Shown: piece after piece, positions 1 to 8,704 of the stretch
Numbering within the stretch: position 1 is the first letter of the stretch
How the letters are laid out: every line of letters begins with the position of its first letter
NCBI GenBank assembly: GCA_964484465.1
Contig: CAZAFL010000004.1
Span: 62,001 to 126,000, forward strand
Source: CAZAFL01 sp964484465
GTDB taxonomy: Bacteria > Bacteroidota > Ignavibacteria > UBA10030 > SZUA-254
DNA length: 64,000 nt
Direction: 5' to 3'
Position numbers and translations under genes: made by a program
The notes under the pieces: model-generated
Seen by the model: only the letters and a program-made list of their open reading frames with translations
Told to the model about the DNA's origin: nothing
The model's database searches: none

Positions 1-283
1 TTTCCTGGACGATCGTATCGGGATTGAGGAGAAGAAGAAATTCGCCAGAACTTTCTTTCATTCCTTTGTTATTCGCAGCGGCAAATCCGACGTTATGGTC
101 ATTCACAATAAGCTTCACGCCGGGAAATTTCTGCTGCACCATCTCGACACTTCCGTCATCGGATGCATTATCGACGACGATAATTTCGCCGTCAACGCTA
201 TTGAGAGACTTACAAACCGAATAAAGCGCGTGCTCTAAAAAAGCTCTTACATTATAGTTGACGATAATAACTGAGAGCGTCAT
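1..283 (-). CDS. Glycosyltransferase family 2, partial (C-terminus beyond left edge)
   Basis: This is the first 94 residues of a GT-A fold family 2 glycosyltransferase, probably of the rhamnosyltransferase (WbbL-like) subgroup. The start ATG is at 283, and the protein opens with TLSVIIVNYN, then IIVVDNASDDGS, the nucleotide-sugar binding segment, and LLLLNPDT, the equivalent of the DxD metal site. The rest lies outside the window. It is six bases downstream of the DPM1-like gene and closes the visible part of the polysaccharide cluster, so it probably adds a sugar to the lipid-linked repeat unit. The sugar donor cannot be read from this fragment. Confidence 0.85.
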   Translation of the reverse strand, partial: MTLSVIIVNYNVRAFLEHALYSVCKSLNSVDGEIIVVDNASDDGSVEMVQQKFPGVKLIVNDHNVGFAAANNKGMKESSGEFLLLLNPDTIVQE

Positions 284-289
284 AGAGAA

Positions 290-1009
290 CTACGAAAGCC
301 TTCCAATCATACTTAATAATTTTAATTTCCACACCATAAACACAGCTTCATACACAATTGAACGGGACATTTTTGAAACGCCTGATTGCCGGTCGACAAA
401 AATAATCGGTTGTTCGCAAATGCGAAACCCCTTTCTCCATGCCTTAAAGTTCATTTCAATCTGGAATGCATACCCATTCGACTTGACCTTGTCGAGGTCG
501 ATTGCTTCAAGTACTTGCCGCCGAAAGCATTTGAAACCGCCGGTCGCATCTTTTATGGGCATTCCAGTGATAACACGAGTGTAAAGATTCGCCGCGTAGC
601 TCAAAATGAGGCGGCGGATCGGCCAATTGACGACGCGAACACCGTTGGTATACCTGGAACCGACAACAAGGTCATACGATTCTATTTTTTGAAGAAACCG
701 TGGGATTTCCTCGGGATTGTGTGAAAAATCTGCATCCATTTCCAGAACACAATCGTACTTATTTGCTATCGCATAACGAAACCCTTCAACATACGCTGTC
801 CCTAATCCCATCTTGCCGGCTCGGCGGATAAGGTGAACACGGGGATTAGTTGATTGCAGTTTCTCGACAATGCTCCCCGTCCCATCGGGCGAATTATCAT
901 CGACGATGAGGATTTCAACTTCCCTGCCTTGCGCGAGAACCTGACCGATAAACGTTGCAATATTCTCGGCTTCATTATACGTTGGAGTAACGACGAGCAC
1001 CTTATTCAT
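290..1009 (-). CDS. Polyprenol-phosphate mannosyltransferase-like GT2 (DPM1 family)
   Basis: A 239-residue family 2 glycosyltransferase resembling the soluble dolichol/polyprenol-phosphate mannose synthase catalytic domain. Visible motifs are TPTYNEAENI at the N-terminus, DDNSPDGT at 37-44 and MDADFSH at 91-97, which carries the metal-binding aspartates, followed by GSRYTNG. No C-terminal membrane domain is present. The family moves a hexose from a nucleotide sugar to a polyprenyl phosphate. The gene abuts the stop codon of the upstream sugar-phosphate transferase gene without any spacer, so the two are probably translated together. The exact sugar (mannose or glucose) is not determined by sequence alone. 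Confidence 0.85.
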   Translation of the reverse strand: MNKVLVVTPTYNEAENIATFIGQVLAQGREVEILIVDDNSPDGTGSIVEKLQSTNPRVHLIRRAGKMGLGTAYVEGFRYAIANKYDCVLEMDADFSHNPEEIPRFLQKIESYDLVVGSRYTNGVRVVNWPIRRLILSYAANLYTRVITGMPIKDATGGFKCFRRQVLEAIDLDKVKSNGYAFQIEMNFKAWRKGFRICEQPIIFVDRQSGVSKMSRSIVYEAVFMVWKLKLLSMIGRLS

Positions 1010-2398
1010 TCAATGTCCCTTACCTGCAAAGATCACAACAATTGTATTTAACAGTATTTTGAAATCCATTCTCAAGGAAATATTCTCGATGTAGAACAGA
1101 TCATATTGTAATTTCTTCCTGACATCGTCGATGCTCTCATCGTACTTGTGTTTTACCTGCGCCCATCCGGTGATGCCGGGGCGCACTTTAAGCCGGCGTT
1201 TATACAGAGGGATTTCCTGTGCGAGCTGTTCTACAAAATACGGCCTCTCGGGTCTGGGACCCACAAGACTCATTTCACCTTTGAGCACATTGATGAGTTG
1301 CGGAACTTCGTCGATTCGTGATTTGCGCAATATCTTTCCTGCCCCGGTGACCCGCGGGTCACGCTTGTCCGCCCACACCGGCCCCGAACCGGATTCTGCA
1401 TCCTGATACATTGACCGGAATTTTATTATGTTGAAATGTTTTTCATCTTTTCCAACGCGCTCCTGCGTGTAAAAAACCGAGCCCTTGGAGTCCAGCCGTA
1501 CAGCGACCGCGACAATAAACCAGATCGGAAGTCCTATCGTCAGAATCAGCGATGACACTGCTATGTCAATTCCCCGTTTGACGACACGTTCCCACGGGTG
1601 CATAATTTCCGGCATGATTTCGATGAGCGGAAAACCGTAAATCTGATTTGTCCGCGCCTGCCCGCTGATGATATCATAGAGGTCGGGAATAATTTTCATG
1701 CTGACGGCGTGGGAGTTGCACGCGCTGATAACTTCCAGCATCGTTTCATGCTCGGCAGAATCCAGCGCAATCAGCACGTCCTTTACATTAAGCCGGTCGA
1801 TAATCTCGGGAAGCTCTTTCACTGCCCCGAATACCGGAACATTCTTGTAGGAAACATTATGCCGGCCATTGCGAACCGGTACAAAGCCAACGACTTTATA
1901 CCCGAGCGCCGGATACCGTTCTACCATATCGAATAACTCCCGCGCTTTTTCCGCCCACCCGACAATGAGCGTATTGTGTACTCCAATTCCTGCTTCGAGT
2001 AACCTGCGCTGGAACGTATGCTGCAGCAACCTTCCGCTCCCGACACACACCAACAGGATCCCCCAATAGACCGCAATGAGCAACCTTCTGTGCACCGGTG
2101 ATCCGGCGCCGTTATCATCCATAAAAATTGCAAAGAATAACAGCAGGACGCCTAATGTTGTTGCCTTAAATATCGCTGAGAGTTCATCGAACCGGGATTG
2201 AGCGTACCACTGACGATAGAGTCCAAACAAAGAATACACTGTCACCCAATAGAGAGTCACGACAATCATCGGACCCAGAAAATCAGGATCGGTAAAACTC
2301 GTCAGCCACCCGCTTCGAACCCTGAACCAGTAGTAAAGCGACCAGGCAAGTGAAAGCGTAAACATGTCAAGTATGAGTGTGCGAATCTTTTCCCGCAT
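1010..2398 (-). CDS. Polyprenyl glycosylphosphotransferase (WbaP/WcaJ-like initiating enzyme)
   Basis: A 462-residue membrane enzyme that should start repeat-unit synthesis by moving a sugar-1-phosphate from a nucleotide sugar to undecaprenyl phosphate at the inner face of the inner membrane. It has several N-terminal membrane segments (about residues 10-125), a nucleotide-binding-like middle domain (about 140-245) and a C-terminal bacterial sugar transferase domain. The last begins at KRGIDIA near 275 and carries KFRSM at 326-330, SRIDEVPQL and the signature GPRPER at 380-385. Size and layout match the exopolysaccharide polyprenyl glycosylphosphotransferase family. The sugar, glucose or galactose, is unknown. 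Confidence 0.92.
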   Translation of the reverse strand: MREKIRTLILDMFTLSLAWSLYYWFRVRSGWLTSFTDPDFLGPMIVVTLYWVTVYSLFGLYRQWYAQSRFDELSAIFKATTLGVLLLFFAIFMDDNGAGSPVHRRLLIAVYWGILLVCVGSGRLLQHTFQRRLLEAGIGVHNTLIVGWAEKARELFDMVERYPALGYKVVGFVPVRNGRHNVSYKNVPVFGAVKELPEIIDRLNVKDVLIALDSAEHETMLEVISACNSHAVSMKIIPDLYDIISGQARTNQIYGFPLIEIMPEIMHPWERVVKRGIDIAVSSLILTIGLPIWFIVAVAVRLDSKGSVFYTQERVGKDEKHFNIIKFRSMYQDAESGSGPVWADKRDPRVTGAGKILRKSRIDEVPQLINVLKGEMSLVGPRPERPYFVEQLAQEIPLYKRRLKVRPGITGWAQVKHKYDESIDDVRKKLQYDLFYIENISLRMDFKILLNTIVVIFAGKGH

Positions 2399-2431
2399 AT
2401 TGCTTGCGTTATAAGCGTAGTGCTATCTGCA

Positions 2432-3478
2432 TTATTTTCGTAACATCGTCTGGAATATATCTTCAAACCGTTTCTCAAACGTATGATATTTCAGCGCGCG
2501 ATCGTGCCCTGCCTGTCGAACAGCCTCCCGTTCATCCTCATGATCAAGAAAATAACGAATTTTCTCTCGCAATTCATCTACCGAACGAAAAACTGCTATT
2601 TCCTTGTCAGGAACGAAACATTCTTCAATTCCCTCAGCATACTCTGTAAGAAGGAACCCTCCGAAACCCGGGATTTCAAAATTTCGGCCCTTGATCTGAG
2701 GTTGTGGTCGCCGAAAAAGTGTCGAAACCTGAGACGCCATCGTTCGCGGAGTGTTTACAACAACGGAGCCATCAGCACGACGTGTAAGAAACACTTTCAA
2801 TAGCGGCTTGAGATGAATACCGAATGAACTTTGTGCAAAATTCAGATTTATTTTGGAGGAAGAGAAGAGACGAACCATCTCATCCTGATCCAATCGACCG
2901 TTCGCCCATCCTTTCCCCCAGCATTGCACCGGAATACCGGATTGCTGGAGTCGTTGAATGACGGATTTTCTGTTCGAGTGCGATTGACCGATAAACGTCA
3001 CTTCGTGGGTATAAGGAATATCTGTATGAATATAACGATAATGATTGAATCCCCATTGCGACTGAATTACATTCCGAATCCCAATGCGATGATACTTTTC
3101 AACCGAAGCGGGGTCAGTCGTAATCACCCAATGAAACAACGGGGCCCAATATTGAGAGAAGCTTCCGAAACGCCAGTGATCGTCCGCAAACCAGTTGACA
3201 GTAATTGTTGTATTCCGGTTGGTGATCGCTTGAATCGTTTCGCTTCGAATCTCGTCAGTAAACAGGAAGAAGAAACAGATATCAGGTTTGTTCTCACGTA
3301 CCGATTCGAGTAAACGTTCATTCATGTCGCCCCTTCCGTGTTCGCGTATGATCTCATCAAACGGAAACATGATTGCTTCAACATTTTCCATGCGCGAGAG
3401 TGTACCAAAAAAATTTTCGTATTCATAACTGTAGCCGCGGCTTGGATCACCGTAATCGTATTTTAAGCCGATGAACAT
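2432..3478 (-). CDS. CgeB-like glycosyltransferase (GT-B fold)
   Basis: A 348-residue protein that looks like the CgeB / Glyco_trans_1_2 group. The N-terminal half contains FIGQSHSNRKSVI. The C-terminal half has the usual ending of this family, GFGGFLLTEYAEGIEECFVP followed by a segment like FRSVDELREKI and a final helix ending YHTFEKR. It has no signal peptide or membrane segment, so it should work in the cytoplasm on a lipid-linked glycan. It sits between a GT2 gene and the initiating transferase gene. Donor and acceptor are unknown. Confidence 0.75.
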   Translation of the reverse strand: MFIGLKYDYGDPSRGYSYEYENFFGTLSRMENVEAIMFPFDEIIREHGRGDMNERLLESVRENKPDICFFFLFTDEIRSETIQAITNRNTTITVNWFADDHWRFGSFSQYWAPLFHWVITTDPASVEKYHRIGIRNVIQSQWGFNHYRYIHTDIPYTHEVTFIGQSHSNRKSVIQRLQQSGIPVQCWGKGWANGRLDQDEMVRLFSSSKINLNFAQSSFGIHLKPLLKVFLTRRADGSVVVNTPRTMASQVSTLFRRPQPQIKGRNFEIPGFGGFLLTEYAEGIEECFVPDKEIAVFRSVDELREKIRYFLDHEDEREAVRQAGHDRALKYHTFEKRFEDIFQTMLRK

Positions 3479-3533
3479 AATCCGAAGAGGCGTGCGATAT
3501 GGTGATTGTGTGAGAACAGCGTACCTTCGGATA

Positions 3534-4322
3534 TTAATCTCTGCTCAGCCTTCCGCCGTATTTGCGGAAGAGGTACATGATACCTCGGAGATGGTGTAAC
3601 GACATTTTCGAAAAGAGGTTCTTTTTTGTGATCCGTTGTTCGTAGTGGATAATACTCGTGTCGGGATAGAAATACACTTTCCAGCCGTGTCTGTACATGC
3701 GCAGGCAATAATCGATGTCCTCCGGCCCGTAAAATATTTTTTCATCAAGAAACCCCACCTGCTCGAGTGCTTCGCGCCGGATCATCTGGCATGCACCGAT
3801 CACATAATCGACGTCGCGGATATCGTTGCGGGCCCAATCGTTCATTTCGTGATAATGGAGATGCGGGCTTCGCTTAACGGCAGGAATGAATGCCAGCCTC
3901 CGGAGTAAAAATGAAAGCGGCGATGGATAGCGTCGTGCGCTCGGCTGCACTGCGCGATCCGGGGACACCAGTTTACAGCCACAGATGCCGGCATCCGGTT
4001 GCCCGTCCATAAACTCGACCATTTTCTTAAACGAATTTTCAATAAGGAGGGTGTCGGCATCGAGGATGAGCGCATACCGTCCTTTGACCAGCCGCAGCGC
4101 CTGATTCCGGGCAGGTGCGACACCGAGATTCTTAGTATTCTCAATCAAGGTTGCACTCGGGAATTCCTTCCGGATCATGTCCGCAGTGCCGTCGCCGGAG
4201 TGATTGTCGACGATGATGAGCTCAAATGATACCCCGGCAGTATGTTGCAGAATGGAACAGAGGAGGTCGCGAAGCGATTCTCTCATTTTCCACGTAATGA
4301 TAATGATCGATAAATCAGTCAC
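3534..4322 (-). CDS. Glycosyltransferase family 2 (rhamnosyltransferase-like)
   Basis: A 262-residue GT2 with SIIIITWKM at the N-terminus, IIVDNHSGDGT (nucleotide-sugar site), an ALILDADT metal-binding segment and a GPEDIDYCLR motif near residue 200, where the catalytic base is expected. This pattern is common in the WbbL-like rhamnosyltransferases. It starts with GTG at 4322, overlapping the stop of the Wzy-like gene by four bases, which suggests translational coupling. The C-terminal part (RGIMYLFRKY) resembles the amphipathic end of family members that act on lipid-linked acceptors. Confidence 0.85.
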   Translation of the reverse strand: MTDLSIIIITWKMRESLRDLLCSILQHTAGVSFELIIVDNHSGDGTADMIRKEFPSATLIENTKNLGVAPARNQALRLVKGRYALILDADTLLIENSFKKMVEFMDGQPDAGICGCKLVSPDRAVQPSARRYPSPLSFLLRRLAFIPAVKRSPHLHYHEMNDWARNDIRDVDYVIGACQMIRREALEQVGFLDEKIFYGPEDIDYCLRMYRHGWKVYFYPDTSIIHYEQRITKKNLFSKMSLHHLRGIMYLFRKYGGRLSRD

Positions 4323-5596
4323 AGAGTTATGGCCTTAACATTAACAGTTCCATGGAAAGGCGAGAGACGAATCAGCCGTAATATGACTACCATCCAGGTA
4401 ATAATATAAATGAACCACAGAAAGCCGAGGAGATTGATAAAGAACGACAAAGTCATCACGAAAACAATAACAGAATAGAACGAAACTCGTTGAATAGTCG
4501 GATTTCTGCGCATAGAGTAATAGATGACGCCCACGAACAACCCGAGGGCTAATGGGATAGCTGAAATTCCGAGGATGCCATAATCCCGGTAAAACGTCCA
4601 GAAGAGTGTGTATGTATTGAAACCTCCGAGGGTGTGCGGCGTATCAACGAAGCCGAAATACTCCTTCATCGGGTACTTCAACTGCGTAAATGAAAATACA
4701 AAATCAAACGTATAGTATCCGAAAGAATAATGAGTCAGCTTGCTGACCGAATTCACAAAATTCTCTACGTTCATCGTAATATACAAGTATGGCTCAGTAA
4801 AAAAAGCGTACCGAGGAGGAAATTTCATTAGTGAAGTTTTATAAAGAGCCAGCTGAATGATTTGACCGGATCGGATGGTTGCAATCGAATAAAACACGAA
4901 TACTGCAAAGGCCATGAAAATCATCATAGTTTTGAATCGTATGTGAGGCGTTGTATAGTAAAGAAGTGTAAACGCTATCAATGAAATCATGATGACCGCG
5001 TACCGCTGCAGGAGAAAAAGATAAGCGAGAAGAGTAACTAGCACCACCACCTTAAGGAAAAATTTCTTGCCTTGATGTTCCCGGACAAGCAAATGATAGA
5101 TTATCGAAAAAAAGACCACGACGGGCATATTGTAAATCAGCATGCCGACGCCAAAGAGGGAGAATTCTGTTCTTGCCGCCGACGGATCTGCTGCAAAAAT
5201 TGGAAGAGAGCCTTTTGCCAGGTCGATGACTATTAATCCTGCTATATATGTAACAAACGCTATAATGATAGAATAGAACAACTTTATTCGGTTAATCTTT
5301 TGCTCCCTAAGCACTCGACGCATATCGTCGATCGGATCCAGACGATACCCAATATTGAGCACATACATAATAAAGAGGCCCAATAAAAACGAGAAAGGAC
5401 CTAGGAGGAGTAAGAACCACTGCGCTGTTGTCCATTGAATCTGAAGTTTACTAAACTTCAGGTCGGCCAACCCCAAAACGATACTCCAGGTTAAGCCGAA
5501 TATTCGGGCTGGCGAAAGGACGTCGGCGCTTCTTCTAAGCATTGAACAGCAAATAAACAATGCAGTTGCGAAGCATATTATTGAAACTATGCTCAC
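4319..5596 (-). CDS. Wzy-like oligosaccharide repeat-unit polymerase
   Basis: A 425-residue integral membrane protein with about ten to twelve hydrophobic segments spread over its length and a long periplasmic-type loop between residues 250 and 330. It has no recognisable soluble domain. This topology and its place among Wzx, glycosyltransferases and the initiating transferase fit the O-antigen polymerase / oligosaccharide repeat-unit polymerase family, which joins lipid-linked repeat units in the periplasm. Sequence conservation in this family is very low, so the call rests on topology, length and context. It starts with GTG at 5596 and overlaps the next gene by four bases. Confidence 0.75.
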   Translation of the reverse strand: MSIVSIICFATALFICCSMLRRSADVLSPARIFGLTWSIVLGLADLKFSKLQIQWTTAQWFLLLLGPFSFLLGLFIMYVLNIGYRLDPIDDMRRVLREQKINRIKLFYSIIIAFVTYIAGLIVIDLAKGSLPIFAADPSAARTEFSLFGVGMLIYNMPVVVFFSIIYHLLVREHQGKKFFLKVVVLVTLLAYLFLLQRYAVIMISLIAFTLLYYTTPHIRFKTMMIFMAFAVFVFYSIATIRSGQIIQLALYKTSLMKFPPRYAFFTEPYLYITMNVENFVNSVSKLTHYSFGYYTFDFVFSFTQLKYPMKEYFGFVDTPHTLGGFNTYTLFWTFYRDYGILGISAIPLALGLFVGVIYYSMRRNPTIQRVSFYSVIVFVMTLSFFINLLGFLWFIYIITWMVVILRLIRLSPFHGTVNVKAITL

Positions 5597-5629
5597 AGTT
5601 TCACGCAGTTTAGGCTTATTCGAGTATAA

Positions 5630-6703
5630 TCAATTATGAATTACGTCCTGATAGATACGCGCATGCTCTTTCGCAATATCGTCGTAGGAATATACCGACA
5701 GATCCCCATAATCCAGGCCAGCTGTAATTGTTGCATGATTCTTGTCGAGATGAGAGAGCATTGCACGTAATGTCTCGCCGTCGTCCGGCTCGAATACAAA
5801 ACACTGATTGTTGTTTGCCCGATTAAGCTCTACGCTGGATGGAATATTTGAAATGAGAATCGGCACATGCTGGCTCATCGCTTCCAAAATTGGAACTCCA
5901 AACCCCTCGAACAGCGAAGGGAATAAAAACGCCTTGCAGAATTTGTAGAGAAGCACGAGGTGCTCATCACTCAACCGACCGAGATAAATAATGTTGTTAT
6001 CTTCAGAAATAAAGTGTTCGAAGCGCTCATACCCGATTCCTTTCTTACCAACCAGTACTAATTTGGTATGTTTTGAAAGGAGGGATTGCTTCCGCGCTTC
6101 AATAAACTGGGAAATAAGGAACGGAATGTTTTTTCTGTTTTCCAGATTTCCGATAAACAAGAAATATGAGTGCGGCCGCAAATCCAAGTGGTCAAGGTCC
6201 TGAACCATGGGATGATAGTGAAAAAAAATAGGGCGCAGTCCGCCGGTACGACAAATATGCGTACGAGATTTCTCCAGTTTTGGAAAGCGGTTGAGAAGGT
6301 TTTCCCTCATTACCTCCGAGGGCAGTATCAGCGCATCGGATCTCTTGACGGTTGCAGCAATTATGCTGCGAAAATATGCATTGTACCAACTTTGATAAAC
6401 TGCCGGTAATTCTAGGCCTCCCAAATCGTGAATTGTCGTAACAGCCTTCGTTTTCCCAAAGAGACGAGGTGTATAATAATTCTGGTAGTGGATAACATCA
6501 TATTTTTGCTTCAACGGTTCAATGCTGGCTAGCCCGAGATACATGCCACGCTTGAGTATTCGCGGCAAACGTTTGAGGTATCGGTAATCGGTGATATCAC
6601 AATCTATAAACTTTTTTAGATGACACCATAGGTTAATACTGTTGTGACCGATGCCTCCTAACTCTTGGAGCGTTGAAAGTCCTTCGTCAATTAAGACTTT
6701 CAT
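5630..6703 (-). CDS. Glycosyltransferase family 4, tandem paralogue A
   Basis: A 357-residue GT-B glycosyltransferase. The C-terminal domain has FLFIGNLENRKN (donor-site glycine region) and FPSLFEGFGVPILEAMS, the EX7E retaining-transferase motif. I chose the ATG at 6703 over a TTG at 6745 because it aligns the protein with its neighbour (MKVLIDEGL against MRVIIDDGL) and gives both the same length. The open frame before it has no sign of conservation. The protein should add a sugar to the lipid-linked repeat unit in the cytoplasm; its substrate is unknown. Confidence 0.88.
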   Translation of the reverse strand: MKVLIDEGLSTLQELGGIGHNSINLWCHLKKFIDCDITDYRYLKRLPRILKRGMYLGLASIEPLKQKYDVIHYQNYYTPRLFGKTKAVTTIHDLGGLELPAVYQSWYNAYFRSIIAATVKRSDALILPSEVMRENLLNRFPKLEKSRTHICRTGGLRPIFFHYHPMVQDLDHLDLRPHSYFLFIGNLENRKNIPFLISQFIEARKQSLLSKHTKLVLVGKKGIGYERFEHFISEDNNIIYLGRLSDEHLVLLYKFCKAFLFPSLFEGFGVPILEAMSQHVPILISNIPSSVELNRANNNQCFVFEPDDGETLRAMLSHLDKNHATITAGLDYGDLSVYSYDDIAKEHARIYQDVIHN

Positions 6704-6775
6704 CGTTAGAGGCTCTGGATCGTAAAGTGATTGTTTTTCATACAACCTAAGGTGCTAACGTCTCGCATGCCAGCA

Positions 6776-7849
6776 TCACATCCTATTGAGTATTGTAGTG
6801 TAAATATCCACATGTCTTGCTGCGACACTCCTGAAATCGTACTGTGATAAGTCACCATACTTGATACGAGAACGTATAGAGTCACTGTCGACGTCAATTT
6901 GCTGAAAGCATCTCACCAAGCCCTCTTCATCCTCAAGATCAAAACTCAACATTTGATTATCATGAGCCTGGTTTAATTCCATGCTCGTGGGTATATTCGA
7001 AATAATGATTGGTGTCCCCTGTGACATAGCCTCGACGATGGGGATTCCAAAACCCTCGTAAAGCGACGGATAGACAAGTGCCTTCGCGTACCGATAAAGT
7101 GCAACAATCTGGCGGTCGTTCAGATAGCCGAGGGCTCGAACCTGCGGGTTACCACGAAGGAGTTCTTTGATTTCAGAATATCCCCAGGCCGGTTTACCGA
7201 TAATGACAAATTCGGTCCCACCATCCAGGCGTTGCTGTTTTTTCGCACCTAAGAATGCACGTATGGTAAATTCCAGATTTTTTCGCTTCGTCAAGTCTCC
7301 TATAAAGAGAAAATATGAATAGGGATGCACTCCAAGATCGTCTAAATGGCTTTCAACCGGTTTTGCACGAAGGATTGAATTGCGAATTCCGAAACTGCAG
7401 GTAAATACGTTTTGCTCGTCCACATGTGGAAAATGCTCGAGGAGCTCCTTTCGAATGGAAGTTGACGCCGTGATAATAGCATCTGCCCTGCTGATACTTT
7501 TTCTAAACGAAAATGCATTGTAGTGCCGCCATGCAAGCGAAATCGTTTCAGGATACAGGAAGACGCTAAAATCGTGAATCGTTAACAAATGCTTGTTCTT
7601 ACCCCGCGCAAATGGTACATAATTAGCCAGGTGGTGTACTATCTCGTAACGATCATACAGACCCGAAATATTGCACGCTCCAATATACGCCCATTTCCGA
7701 AGATACCTCGGAATTCTTCTGATGATGCTATATTGGGTTATGTCGCATTCCGTAAACTCCATTAACGCCTGAGCCAGGTTTACAATGGAATACCCGATGC
7801 CGCTCATCCTGCCATAGCTCGCCAGACCGTCATCAATAATCACTCGCAT
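6776..7849 (-). CDS. Glycosyltransferase family 4, tandem paralogue B
   Basis: A 357-residue GT4 that is a clear paralogue of the next gene downstream. Shared segments include IDDGL at the start, SYFLFIGDLTKRKN, YPSLYEGFGIPIVEAMS (EX7E motif), ISNIPTSMELNQA and a final YGDLSQYDF. I prefer the ATG at 7849, preceded by a GAGGTG element, over a GTG at 7861. The pair probably arose by tandem duplication and diverged to add different sugars or linkages. There is no membrane segment, so it is cytoplasmic. Confidence 0.88.
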   Translation of the reverse strand: MRVIIDDGLASYGRMSGIGYSIVNLAQALMEFTECDITQYSIIRRIPRYLRKWAYIGACNISGLYDRYEIVHHLANYVPFARGKNKHLLTIHDFSVFLYPETISLAWRHYNAFSFRKSISRADAIITASTSIRKELLEHFPHVDEQNVFTCSFGIRNSILRAKPVESHLDDLGVHPYSYFLFIGDLTKRKNLEFTIRAFLGAKKQQRLDGGTEFVIIGKPAWGYSEIKELLRGNPQVRALGYLNDRQIVALYRYAKALVYPSLYEGFGIPIVEAMSQGTPIIISNIPTSMELNQAHDNQMLSFDLEDEEGLVRCFQQIDVDSDSIRSRIKYGDLSQYDFRSVAARHVDIYTTILNRM

Positions 7850-7954
7850 CAATCTTTTCACCTCAGGGCTCTATGCGACTTTGCACGCCAACACATATGA
7901 TGAAACATTCCCGACAAGACTGACTAGACAATTTGCAGAGGGTAGTAAAAAGCA

Positions 7955-8704
7955 TCATTTCTTGAAAGCGACAACAAGAGAATCCCTGAATGAAGGGAGC
8001 AGATTTTTCAAAATTACCTTTCGTATTTTTTTATTATTATAGAAATTCACACGCCGCCGATAGACAACTTCGAGATTGCATCGTTCCCCGATCTCACACA
8101 ATTCATCGAGCGTGTATTCCCGGAAATGTCCGGGGTTTTCACCTAGTAGACGAATTTGTTCGAAAGGGTTTCTCCCAACGGCAAACTTCAAACGCTTCGA
8201 AAGAGTGACGGCGTTGGGTGTCGTTATCAATAAGATGCCACCATCTGCAAGTAAGCTGCTAAGGCAGAGAATCGTATACTCAGGTGCTATAGTCAGATGC
8301 TCAATAGTCTCTCCAAAGACGATGAGGCTAAACTCCTTTTTCACTGAAGGCCACTGGTCTATGAATTTGGCATCGTTTAAATCGAACTTAATATGCGGAA
8401 TCCCGACCGCCTCTTCTGGCATTTCTCTGTGTCCTCCGGTATCGACCGTCGGGTCTAATCCGATCGTCCACAAGTGTTTATATTCCGCTGCAAGAAGACT
8501 AGTCAGATTTGATTTGCCAACATCGAGAACAGTCGCTTGATTATCAGGCACAAGCTGCCTGCATATCGAAAGCGTTTCGACAAACCTGTCCCTATGATCC
8601 TTCAAATATTGAACCCGCGACTCCTCGCTCGAAGTCCGCTTCCACTCTTCATCGCACATTTTCCGCAACATCGTTCTCGCTTGCTCTATGAATTCCTTAT
8701 TCAT
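7955..8704 (-). CDS. SAM-dependent methyltransferase (class I)
   Basis: A 249-residue class I methyltransferase. It has a VLDVGKSN segment at the SAM-binding motif I position, a post-I acidic GLDPTVD, a GETIEHL motif, and GGILLITTPN as the strand after motif III, which is typical of Methyltransf_11/23 proteins. The start at 8704 overlaps the stop of the flippase gene by four bases (ATGA), which settles the start against a longer frame reaching 8860. In this place it probably methylates a sugar of the repeat unit or caps the chain. The target is inferred from context only. Confidence 0.82.
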   Translation of the reverse strand: MNKEFIEQARTMLRKMCDEEWKRTSSEESRVQYLKDHRDRFVETLSICRQLVPDNQATVLDVGKSNLTSLLAAEYKHLWTIGLDPTVDTGGHREMPEEAVGIPHIKFDLNDAKFIDQWPSVKKEFSLIVFGETIEHLTIAPEYTILCLSSLLADGGILLITTPNAVTLSKRLKFAVGRNPFEQIRLLGENPGHFREYTLDELCEIGERCNLEVVYRRRVNFYNNKKIRKVILKNLLPSFRDSLVVAFKK

